DNA from: CAZGKW01 sp964526295
GTDB taxonomy: Bacteria > Planctomycetota > Phycisphaerae > FEN-1346
Assembly: GCA_964526295.1 (NCBI GenBank)
Contig: CAZGKW010000022.1
Span: forward strand, 1 to 64,000
Direction of reading: 5' to 3'
Length of the DNA: 64,000 bases
Positions within the stretch are counted from its first letter, which is position 1; each line of letters starts with the position of its first letter. A program made the translations under genes and the position numbers. The notes under the pieces were generated by a model, which saw nothing but the letters and a program-made list of their open reading frames with translations, ran no database searches and was not told the origin of the DNA. Positions 27,179 through 35,075 of the stretch are shown in pieces.

Positions 27179-28600
27179 GTGAAGTCGCTGATGGGGGTGG
27201 AATCCGGCTGGAGTGCCCGCTTCGAGCGGTACGTCGCCTGGTTCCCGTTCGGGCGGGCGCCGCTCTTGATCCTGGCCGTCGCGGTCGTGACGGGGGCCTG
27301 GATGCTCTTCAACCCCGTGGAGCGGCGCGAGGCGACGCTTCGCCTGTGGACCTTCGCCGAGACCCACTACTACGCTTACCTCAACGCCCGCCCGTCGTTC
27401 GAGGCCGAGCACCCCGGCGTGACGGTCGACATGCAGTTCGTCCACGCCCAGGCCGTGACGAGCCGGCTGCGGGCGGCGTTCTGGAGCGACCTCGACGTCC
27501 CCGACGCCGTGGAGGTCGAGATCAGCAGCGCGGGGAGCTTCTTCCGGGGCCGGCCGGAGCACGTCGGCTTCGTCGACCTCCTGCCGCGCCTCCGCCAGGA
27601 AGGCCTGCTGGAGCGGATGGTCGCGACGCGTTTCGCCCCCTACACCTATCGCGATCCGCGGACCGGCCGGGACCACGTCTTCGGCCTCCCCCACGACGTC
27701 CACCCCGTGATGCTGGCCTACCGGCGGGACCTGTTCGAGGAGCTGGGCATCGACGCGTCGAAGCTCGAGACGTGGGACGACTTCATCCGGGCCGGGCGGC
27801 GGGTAACCGTCCGCGGCGAGCGGTACATGATCGCCCTGCCCGTCAGCGGCTACGGCGGCATCGAGATGTGCCTGTTCCAGCGGTACGGCCTGGACGGTGT
27901 GCCCGCGGGCTACTTCGACCCCGACGGCCGGGTCATCATGGACAACGAGGTCGCCGTCGAGACGATGATGTGGTACGTGCCGCTCGTCGCCGGGCCCGAG
28001 ATGATCGCCAAGGACCCCGGCTGGGGCCAGCCGTGGGTCAAAGCGGTGGAGGACGGCTACATTCTGAGCTTCGTGTGCCCGGACTGGCGGAGCAAGGGGA
28101 CCGAGCAGCAGGTCCCCCGGATGCGGGGCAAAATGGGTCTCATGCCGCTGCCGGCCGTGCGGCCCGGAGGGCGGCGGACGTCGAGCTGGGGCGGGACGAT
28201 GCTCGGCATCACCCGGGCCAGCAAGGAGCCCGAGCTGGCCTGGGCCCTGGCGAAGCACCTGTATCTGAACCCGGAGGAGCTGGCCGAGCGGTTCCGCGAC
28301 ACGAACATCCTGCCCGCCCTGAAGGACGCCTGGGAGCACGAGGCCATCCACGAACCCCGCGGCTACTGGTCGGGCCAGCGGATCGGCCGGCTTTACGCCG
28401 AGCTGGCCGAGCAGGTCCCGCCCCAGTACAGCAGTCCGTACATCGAGACGGCGAAGCACAAGATGGCCGAGGCCCTGTCGGCGTGCGCCCGGTACTGGGA
28501 GGACCAGGGAGAGGACGGGTTCGAGGCGTTCGTCCGGGCCCGCCTCAAGCAGGGGGCCGACGAGGTCCGGCGGCTCATGAAACGCGACGAGGTCCAGTGA
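27179..28600 (+). CDS. ABC-importer sugar-binding protein, apparently membrane-anchored
   Basis: A 473-residue protein of the family 1 extracellular solute-binding type (LRLWTFAETHYYAYLNARPSFEAEHPGVTVDMQFV, AYRRDLFEELGID, WDDFIRAGRR). The GTG at 27179 is chosen because GGAG lies 10 bases upstream; ATG 27191 is an alternative. The N-terminus has a hydrophobic helix (APLLILAVAVVTGAWMLF) after about 30 residues, with no lipobox Cys and no clear cleavage site. The binding domain may therefore be tethered by an uncleaved anchor. It follows the lyase by 69 bases and its stop overlaps the first permease start (TGATG). Confidence 0.85.
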   Translation: MKSLMGVESGWSARFERYVAWFPFGRAPLLILAVAVVTGAWMLFNPVERREATLRLWTFAETHYYAYLNARPSFEAEHPGVTVDMQFVHAQAVTSRLRAAFWSDLDVPDAVEVEISSAGSFFRGRPEHVGFVDLLPRLRQEGLLERMVATRFAPYTYRDPRTGRDHVFGLPHDVHPVMLAYRRDLFEELGIDASKLETWDDFIRAGRRVTVRGERYMIALPVSGYGGIEMCLFQRYGLDGVPAGYFDPDGRVIMDNEVAVETMMWYVPLVAGPEMIAKDPGWGQPWVKAVEDGYILSFVCPDWRSKGTEQQVPRMRGKMGLMPLPAVRPGGRRTSSWGGTMLGITRASKEPELAWALAKHLYLNPEELAERFRDTNILPALKDAWEHEAIHEPRGYWSGQRIGRLYAELAEQVPPQYSSPYIETAKHKMAEALSACARYWEDQGEDGFEAFVRARLKQGADEVRRLMKRDEVQ

Positions 28601-29505
28601 TGCTGAGGCGGCGGCTGTATCGATGGCAGCAGCGGCACGCCCCGTACGTCTTCGTGGCCCCGTTCCTCCTCACGTTCACGGTGTTCGGCCTGTACCCGAT
28701 CGTCAAGAGCCTGGTGTGGGCGTTCTACAAGACGAACGGGCCGAAATGGCAGGAGTTCCGGGGGCTGGAGAACTTCGCGTTCATGCTGGGGGACCCGAGC
28801 TTCTGGACCGCACTTCGGAACACGGCGACGTTTGCAGCCGCCTCGGTGCTGGTCCAGTTGCCCCTGGCGCTGGGGCTGGCGGTGCTGCTGAACTCGCCGC
28901 GGGTGCGGGCCCGGAACGCCTACCGGTTCGGCTTCTTTTCGCCGTTCCTGGTGGGGACGGTGTTCGCGGCGTTCCTGTTCCAGTTCGTGTTCGCCCCGCG
29001 GTTCGGCCTCTTGAACAAGGCGATCGCGTGGCTGGGGTTGGGGGCGGGCGACACGGCGTGGCTCCAGATGGCGCCGCTCGTCATGCCCGCCCTGGTGACC
29101 ACGGCGCTGTGGATGTACGTGGGCTACAACATGGTCTATTTCCTGGCGGCGCTTCAGGGGGTGGACCGGACGCTTTACGATGCGGCCGCCGTCGACGGGG
29201 CCGGCGCCTGGAAGCGGTTCCAGCACGTCACGATCCCCGGCATCCTGCCCGTCATGGTGTTCGTCGTCATGATGTCGACCATCGGCTCGTTCAAGCTGTT
29301 CGAGCTGCCGTACCTGATGCTGTCGAACACGTCGGGCCCGGAGCAGTCGGGCCTGACGGTCGTCATGTATCTCTACCAAAAGGGGTTCGAGGCGGGCGAC
29401 CTGGGCTACGCTTCGACGGTCGGGTGGACGCTGGTGGTCCTGGTCGTCGGGGCGGCGCTCGCGGGCCTGGCCTTGAGCCGGCTGGTGCGGAAGGTGTGGG
29501 GATGA
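28600..29505 (+). CDS. ABC sugar-importer permease 1 (MalF/UgpA type)
   Basis: A 301-residue protein with six predicted transmembrane helices (VFVAPFLLTFTVFGLYPIV, ..., VVLVVGAALAGLALSRLV) and the cytoplasmic EAA loop DAAAVDGAGAWKRFQHVTIPGI that docks on the ATPase. Length and topology are normal for the family. The start overlaps the binding-protein stop by one base, and its stop overlaps the next permease start in an ATGA. No ATP-binding gene is present nearby, so a shared MsmK-like ATPase is inferred. Confidence 0.93.
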   Translation: MLRRRLYRWQQRHAPYVFVAPFLLTFTVFGLYPIVKSLVWAFYKTNGPKWQEFRGLENFAFMLGDPSFWTALRNTATFAAASVLVQLPLALGLAVLLNSPRVRARNAYRFGFFSPFLVGTVFAAFLFQFVFAPRFGLLNKAIAWLGLGAGDTAWLQMAPLVMPALVTTALWMYVGYNMVYFLAALQGVDRTLYDAAAVDGAGAWKRFQHVTIPGILPVMVFVVMMSTIGSFKLFELPYLMLSNTSGPEQSGLTVVMYLYQKGFEAGDLGYASTVGWTLVVLVVGAALAGLALSRLVRKVWG

Positions 29506-30767
29506 GCGGCACGGACCGAACAGAGGGCGCAGCGCGGGCCCCGGCGCCGCGAGCCGGGTCGACCAGGTCGGCCCTCCTGCGGTTCGCGCTGCACGTCGTC
29601 CTGACGGCGGCCCTCATCGTGATGCTCATGCCGATGGTCTGGCTCGTGGCCGGGAGCTTCAAGAACTCCGACGACCTGTTTCACTACACGTTCTTCCCGC
29701 CTCCGGACCGCCTGAGCACGGAGAACTACGAGAAGCTCTTCGGATCGCCGACGCTCCAGGTGAACGACGTGCTCGACTGGCCGGCCCTGGCGGCAAAGCT
29801 CCGGCGGGAGGCCGAGGCCGACCGCGGCGCCCTGGGTCAGCGCGTGTGGGAGGCCCTGCGGCCCGAGGACCGGCAGCGCCTGGACCGGGCGGCCTCCGCC
29901 GGCCAAGTCTCGCCCGACGACGAGCGGGCGCTCCTTCGGGCCCTCAACCGGGCGCTGGCCGGGCCCGACCTGCTTCGCCGGGAGCACTTCGAGCACCTGA
30001 AGCTCCGCGTCGAGGCCCAGCCGCTCGTGGAGCGGTTCGACGGGGGGCTGGGGCCCGCCGAGGCCCATCGCCTGAACCGTTTCGTCCTGGAGACGGCGTA
30101 CCCCCAGGAGGTGGCCCGGGCGGTGCCGCGGGTCCCCTTCGGCCGGTACATCGTCAACAGCCTGTTCGTGGCGAGCGCGGTGGTGATGATCCAGGTGCTG
30201 TTCTCGTCGATGGGCGGCTTCGCCCTGGCGAAGTACGAGTTCCGGCTGAAGAAGCCCGTCATGCTGGTGATGCTGGCGACGATGACGATCCCGGCCCAGG
30301 TGCTTCTGGCACCCCAGTACGAGCTGATCTACCGGATGGGCCTGATGGACTCGCACGCCGGGCTCATCGTGCCGGGCATCGTCAGCGTGTTCGGCATCTT
30401 CCTGTTCAGCCGGTCGATGCAGCAGGTCCCGGACGAGCTGCTCGAAGCGGGTCGCATGGACGGATGCACGGAATTCGGCTTGTACTGGCACATCGCCCTG
30501 CCCGTCTCGCGGCCGATGGTCGGGGCGTTCTGCCTGATGGCGTTCATGGGGACGTGGAACTCGTTCCTGTGGCCGCAGCTCATCCTGCACACGCAACAGC
30601 TCTTCACGCTGCCGATCGGCCTGAACCTGATGGTCGGCACGTACAGCCAGCAGTACGGCATCCGCATGGCCGGGACGGTGCTGTCGATCCTGCCGGCGAT
30701 GGGCCTTTTCATCCTGCTCCAGCGGGAATTCATCAGCGGCCTGACGGCCGGGGCGGTGAAGGGATAG
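29502..30767 (+). CDS. ABC sugar-importer permease 2 (MalG/UgpE type) with an unusual external insertion
   Basis: A 421-residue protein, longer than the usual 270-300. Helix 1 (about 27-50) is followed by the standard STENYEKLF segment. A charged helical insertion of about 125 residues (about 84-208, rich in Arg, Glu, Leu and Ala) then precedes the normal VPFGRYIVNSLFVAS entry to helix 2. The EAA loop reads EAGRMDGCTEFGLYWHIALP. By topology the insert faces the periplasm and might contact the tethered binding protein. The frame is continuous and composition is like the rest, so it looks like a real domain, not an error. Confidence 0.9.
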   Translation: MSGTDRTEGAARAPAPRAGSTRSALLRFALHVVLTAALIVMLMPMVWLVAGSFKNSDDLFHYTFFPPPDRLSTENYEKLFGSPTLQVNDVLDWPALAAKLRREAEADRGALGQRVWEALRPEDRQRLDRAASAGQVSPDDERALLRALNRALAGPDLLRREHFEHLKLRVEAQPLVERFDGGLGPAEAHRLNRFVLETAYPQEVARAVPRVPFGRYIVNSLFVASAVVMIQVLFSSMGGFALAKYEFRLKKPVMLVMLATMTIPAQVLLAPQYELIYRMGLMDSHAGLIVPGIVSVFGIFLFSRSMQQVPDELLEAGRMDGCTEFGLYWHIALPVSRPMVGAFCLMAFMGTWNSFLWPQLILHTQQLFTLPIGLNLMVGTYSQQYGIRMAGTVLSILPAMGLFILLQREFISGLTAGAVKG

Positions 30768-30946
30768 AGCGATGGCGGATTTCGGCCCGCCCAACGACCG
30801 GCGGGCAAGATTGGGGATTGCGGATTGGACCGGCGCGGGGTCAGCCGCGGGGTTCGCTTGCCACGCCATGGTCCCGGCGCCGGGATGAAGGCGGGTCCCG
30901 CGCGCCTTGCACGGATTGAGACGAGCCCGCCGCTCGGCGCGCCGCA

Positions 30947-32323
30947 ATGGGAATGAGACCGATGGACGTCGAGCTGGGCCCCTACGGCCGCGCCTCGAGC
31001 CGGCCCTCGCCGGTCGCGCGGATGATGGCCGCCTTCGCGGCCGACTTCCGCGACGGCGTCGACGTCAACCTGGGCGTCGGCTACGTCAACGAGCGGACGC
31101 TTCCCCGCGAGCTGGTGTGCGAAGCCGTCGAGGCGGTCCTGTCGCGGCCGGAGAAGTACCGCCAGGCCCTCAACTACGGCGGCCCGGCGGGCTCGCCCAA
31201 CCTGATCGCCTCCATCCGCCGGTTCCTCCTGGAGGACGGGCCGGGCGGCCTCACCGAAAAGCACCTCGCCGGACGCGAGATCATCGTCGGACCCAGCGGT
31301 GCGACCAGCCTCCTCGAAGGCATCGCCCACCTCCTGGAGCCCGGCATCGTCGTCACGTCCGATCCGATGTACTACATCTACAGCAACCTGCTGGAGCGGC
31401 TCGGCTACGAGGTCCTCGCCGTCCCGGAGGACGAGGACGGCATCCGGCCGGACCTGGTTGAGGCGAAGCTCGAAGGGCTCAGCCCTCGCCGCGACCGCAT
31501 CCGGTTCCTCTACCTGGTGACGATCAACAACCCCACGTGCACGGTCCTCTCGAACGCCCGGCGCCGCGAGCTCGTCCGGATCGCGGCGGAACTCTCGCGC
31601 GACCTCAAGCGCCAGGTGCCCGTCGTCTTCGACCGGGCCTACGAGGACCTCGTCCACGACCCCGAGGTGGGAGCGCTGGAGTCGGGCCTCCTCCACGACG
31701 ACGCCGCTATCGTCTACGAGGTCGGGACGCTCTCGAAGGTGCTCGCGCCGGCCCTGCGGGTGGGATATCTCGTCGGGCCGAGCGGACCGCTCGTGCGGGC
31801 CCTGGTGCAGAAATCGAGCGACACGGGCTTCAGCGCGCCGCTGCTCACGCAGGAGGTCGCGAGCTACCTGCTCGACCATCATGCGGCGAAGCAGATCGCG
31901 CGCGTCCGCCAGGGCTACCGCGAGAAGGCCCGGCGGGTCCGGGCGCGGATCGACGAGCACCTCGGCGGCGCCCTCGAGAACGTCCGCGGCGGACGGGCGG
32001 GGTTCTACTTCTACCTGACGTTCCGCGAGGTCGAGACGGCCGGAGGGTCGCCCTTCTTCCGGCACCTCAGCCGCACCACGGGCGACGCCGGGATCGATGG
32101 GCCGCCGGGGGAGCCGCGGCCGCGCGTCGTCTACCTGCCGGGTGAGTTCTGCGTCCATCCCAGAGGTGATCTGGTCGAGCTGGGCCGGCGGCAGCTTCGC
32201 CTCTCGTACGGGTTCGAGGAGGTGGACCGGATCGGCGAAGCCGTTCGCCTGATGCGCGAGGCGGTCGACTACGCGGCCGGCCCGCAGCGCCGGACGCCCG
32301 TGCCGAAGGGGTCAGCTCGCTGA
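30947..32323 (+). CDS. Class I/II PLP-dependent aminotransferase
   Basis: A 458-residue fold-type I aminotransferase. Seen: NYGGPAGSPNL near 76-85, VGPSGATSLLEG, NNPT at 194-197, DRAY (Asp229), and the PLP lysine in TLSKVLAPALRVGYL (Lys264). Overall it resembles the catalytic part of MocR/2-aminoadipate aminotransferase-type proteins, without a DNA-binding domain. Three in-frame ATGs (30947, 30953, 30962) are possible starts and none has a strong ribosome site. Its 3' end overlaps the convergent TrkA-like gene by 12 bases. Substrate unknown. Confidence 0.85.
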   Translation: MGMRPMDVELGPYGRASSRPSPVARMMAAFAADFRDGVDVNLGVGYVNERTLPRELVCEAVEAVLSRPEKYRQALNYGGPAGSPNLIASIRRFLLEDGPGGLTEKHLAGREIIVGPSGATSLLEGIAHLLEPGIVVTSDPMYYIYSNLLERLGYEVLAVPEDEDGIRPDLVEAKLEGLSPRRDRIRFLYLVTINNPTCTVLSNARRRELVRIAAELSRDLKRQVPVVFDRAYEDLVHDPEVGALESGLLHDDAAIVYEVGTLSKVLAPALRVGYLVGPSGPLVRALVQKSSDTGFSAPLLTQEVASYLLDHHAAKQIARVRQGYREKARRVRARIDEHLGGALENVRGGRAGFYFYLTFREVETAGGSPFFRHLSRTTGDAGIDGPPGEPRPRVVYLPGEFCVHPRGDLVELGRRQLRLSYGFEEVDRIGEAVRLMREAVDYAAGPQRRTPVPKGSAR

Positions 32324-33103
32324 TGGCTCGTCGGCGGCGGGCGGGGCTTCCTCGGAAGGGGGCTCGGCGTTCTGGGCGTCGCCTGCCTCTTCCTCGGGCC
32401 CCTGGGGCGGCCGGCCCCGACGGCCCTTCGCCTTTCGGTGGAGGAACTTCGAGGCCTTCCGGAGCGATCCCTTCCCGGCCACCAGGAACACCCGGTCGCC
32501 GGCCTCCAGCCTGGCCCCGCCGCGCGGAATGATGAACTGCCCGGAGTCCGTCCGGTAGATGCCCGTGATCACGCACGCCGCCGGGAAGCCGCTGTCGCCG
32601 GCCACCTGGCCGATCGTGCGGCCCGCGGCCTGGGACCCCTCGGGGATCGTATCGACCACGATGGAAGCGTGCCCGGCGCCGAAGCTGGCCACCTGCCGCA
32701 GGCCCGACTCCTCGATCTCCAGCAGCATCTGGTTGACGAACACGTCCACGACTCGGACGGTCGTCCGGACGCCGGCCTTCTTGTAGGCCGACTCGTACCG
32801 GGGGTCCCGCATGCGGGCGATGACGCGCGGCACGTCGAAGCCCTTCGCCAGGAGCGAGAAGGCCAGGTTGTCGGCGTCGATCCGCATGGAAGCGACGGCC
32901 ACGTCGGCCCGGTCGAGGCCGGCCTGCTCCAGGATCTCGATGTTCGTGGCGCTGCCGTTCAGGGCCAGGGCCCCGGTGTTCGAGGCGACCTGCTCGCACA
33001 CGTCCCGGTCCTGGTCGATGACGACGACGTCGTGCCTCGCTTCGACCAGCCGCTCGGCCAGCCCGCGTCCCACCAGGCCCGCCCCCGCAATAACGATATA
33101 CAT
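32312..33103 (-). CDS. trkA: TrkA/KtrA-type K+ uptake regulatory (RCK) protein
   Basis: A 263-residue protein. The start at MYIVIAG (33103) is chosen because GGAGA lies 6-7 bases upstream; an ATG at 33115 would place that site inside the gene. Seen: a Rossmann nucleotide-binding loop GAGLVGRGLAERL and ID at the end of strand 2 (RCK_N), then an RCK_C domain around 140-215. A basic then Pro/Glu-rich tail of about 45 residues is extra. A single RCK unit is the KtrA-like plan. It would gate the TrkH-family channel encoded 147 bases upstream on the same strand. Confidence 0.9.
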   Translation of the reverse strand: MYIVIAGAGLVGRGLAERLVEARHDVVVIDQDRDVCEQVASNTGALALNGSATNIEILEQAGLDRADVAVASMRIDADNLAFSLLAKGFDVPRVIARMRDPRYESAYKKAGVRTTVRVVDVFVNQMLLEIEESGLRQVASFGAGHASIVVDTIPEGSQAAGRTIGQVAGDSGFPAACVITGIYRTDSGQFIIPRGGARLEAGDRVFLVAGKGSLRKASKFLHRKAKGRRGRPPQGPEEEAGDAQNAEPPSEEAPPAADEPSAS

Positions 33104-33249
33104 GGAGGTCTCCATTCAGACGCCGTGCGCCGTCGCTCGCTTCGACAGATCAATCCCTAAGTACCACTCTCTTCGAACCTGGGCCTCCCTTCGGGGCCGA
33201 GCCCCAGGGTCGCCGACCGGACCTCCAAGGCCGAAATGCGCAACCCCCA

Positions 33250-34779
33250 TCACCGCCACGTCCGCGGCGTGAACAGGATCAGCAGCGGCACGATCTCCAA
33301 CCGGCCGGCGAGCATGCCGAAAATGTACACGATCTTCACCACCGGGTTCAGCTCCGCCAGGTCGGACATCGAAATGTAGCACGGGCCGATGTTGCCCAAG
33401 GCGGAGAACATGCCGCTCGCCGAGGCCAGGGCCCCGTGGTTCGAAAACAGGGCTGTCACGAGGCCCCCGAACACCAGCAGCCCCACCCAGGCGAAGAACA
33501 GGGCCGCGATGCGGCGAAGCTCCTCCGCCTCGATACGCTCGCCGTCGATCACCACCGGATGCACCGCCGCCGGCCCGTGGAGCAACCGCCTGATCTGCCG
33601 GCCCGCCATCTTCACGAGCACGCCGATCCGGAGCACCTTGATGCCGCCACTCGTCGAGCCCACGCACCCGCCGATCACCATCAGCACCAGGAAGACCTGC
33701 TTGGCCGCGGCGGGGAAGTACTCGGTCGCGATGTCTTTCGTGCCGAATCCCGTCGTCGTCACGATGGCCACCACCTGGAACAGGCTGGTCCGGAAGACCT
33801 CGTGGAACCGGCCCCAGCCGTAGTCGGGCCCCCCGAACTGGCGGTAGTGATCGATCATCACGAGGGCCGTCGCCCCGAACACGATCACCCACCACAGCCG
33901 CATCTCCAGGGTGTCCCACAGGGCCGAGATCCCCCCGCGAACCACGCGGTAGTGGACCAGAAAGTTGATGCCTCCCAGGAGCATCCCGAACGTGACGGTG
34001 TACTCGATGAGGACGGCCCGGGGGTGGCCCATGGCCGCATAGTGGCCGATATTCGCATCGTAGGGTGAGAAGCCGCCCGTCGACACGGTTGTCAGCGAAT
34101 GGCTGATCGCGTCGAAGGCCGTCAGGCCCTCCAGCCAAAGCGCCGACGCGATGAGGACCGTGAACGCCGCGTATAGCGTCCACAGAATCCGCAGCGTGTT
34201 GAGCAGGCCCGGCTCCGGACGCTGGGCGAAGATCTTGTGGCTCTCGGCGCTGTAGAGCCGGTAGGCGCTCGACCCGCCCGTGAAGATCACCGCCAGGAAG
34301 AACGTCAGGATCCCCAGGCCGCCAAGCCACTGGGTGAACCCCCGCCAGAAGATGATGCCGGTCGGCACGTCGTCCAGGCCGGAGAACATCGTGATGCCGG
34401 TCGTCGTGAACCCGCTGACGGTCTCGAAATAGGCGTCGAGATACGTGACGGGTCGGCCGACGGCCTGCTCCATCGCCTCGCCCGCCAGGCAGAACGGCAG
34501 GGCCCCGACGGCCGAGATGACGATCCACCCCACGGCGCACAGCATCATGGCCCGGCGGTTGTCGAGCGGCGGAAACTCCAGGTCCCTCTTCATGCCGACG
34601 CCCAGCGCCAGCGCCAGCGCCGCCGGAACCCAGAATGCACTCGCCGGCGCTGCCCCCACTCCGCGCGGTGCAAACACCGCCTGCACCCCGAGCGGCACGA
34701 GAAGCAGCAGGGCGAAGACCACGAAAAGGACCCCGAGGTAATCGAGCAGCGGCCGGAAATAGGCCAGCCGATTTCTCAT
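33250..34779 (-). CDS. trkH: TrkH/KtrB-family K+ transporter subunit
   Basis: A 509-residue membrane protein with the four pore-loop motifs of the family: SGFTTTG near 130, TVSTGGFS near 235, TTTGFGT near 330 and SALGNIGP near 460, each holding the selectivity-filter Gly. Length fits TrkH. The start is taken at MRNRLAYFRPLLDY. It probably forms the pore, with the RCK protein encoded next as regulator. The 147-bp gap before that gene contains a GC-rich hairpin-forming stretch (about 33180-33215). Confidence 0.93.
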   Translation of the reverse strand: MRNRLAYFRPLLDYLGVLFVVFALLLLVPLGVQAVFAPRGVGAAPASAFWVPAALALALGVGMKRDLEFPPLDNRRAMMLCAVGWIVISAVGALPFCLAGEAMEQAVGRPVTYLDAYFETVSGFTTTGITMFSGLDDVPTGIIFWRGFTQWLGGLGILTFFLAVIFTGGSSAYRLYSAESHKIFAQRPEPGLLNTLRILWTLYAAFTVLIASALWLEGLTAFDAISHSLTTVSTGGFSPYDANIGHYAAMGHPRAVLIEYTVTFGMLLGGINFLVHYRVVRGGISALWDTLEMRLWWVIVFGATALVMIDHYRQFGGPDYGWGRFHEVFRTSLFQVVAIVTTTGFGTKDIATEYFPAAAKQVFLVLMVIGGCVGSTSGGIKVLRIGVLVKMAGRQIRRLLHGPAAVHPVVIDGERIEAEELRRIAALFFAWVGLLVFGGLVTALFSNHGALASASGMFSALGNIGPCYISMSDLAELNPVVKIVYIFGMLAGRLEIVPLLILFTPRTWR

Positions 34780-34933
34780 CGCACCCCGCCGTTGCCGCGT
34801 TGCGGCCTCCGTCGCCGATGCAGCCTGGCCCCCGCGGCGGTCCGTTCCGCGCCCAAGGGTGGAGGCTTCCACGGACCCCGCCGCTTCACGCACCACGCGG
34901 TCCCGACGTCCGCCGGGAGGGCGCGGCCGGCCC

Positions 34934-34939
34934 ATTATA
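34934..34939 (-). promoter_or_regulatory. Possible -10 element upstream of trkH
   Basis: A perfect TATAAT on the minus strand, about 155 bases before the trkH start. At 17-18 bases upstream there is only a weak -35 (CTTCCG), so this is offered as a candidate. Confidence 0.35.
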
Positions 34940-34985
34940 GAAATCGGGCAGGCCGACGGAAGCCCATCACGCAAATCGACACGGC

Positions 34986-35016
34986 TTGACGGCGCCGGAC
35001 TCACCCCCGCTATAAT
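34986..35016 (+). promoter_or_regulatory. Sigma70-type promoter of the GH63-like gene
   Basis: TTGACG (34986-34991) and a perfect TATAAT (35011-35016), separated by 19 bases, slightly longer than ideal. The expected start is near 35023, about 53 bases before the ATG at 35076. Confidence 0.55.
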
Positions 35017-35075
35017 GGCTGCGGCGGGCGTCGACGGCGGCGCCGCTGACAGGCGCACCTCTTGGGGTGGCAACG

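Noticed and set aside
24662..28459. Very long minus-strand open frame opposite the lyase and binding-protein genes
   Set aside because: Antisense shadow created by codon bias; the plus-strand frames have full family motifs.
30781..30946. Tandem GATTG units (30809-30828) and GC palindromes before the aminotransferase gene, considered as another element copy or a regulatory array
   Set aside because: Too short and without the element's left or right ends; left as ordinary intergenic DNA.
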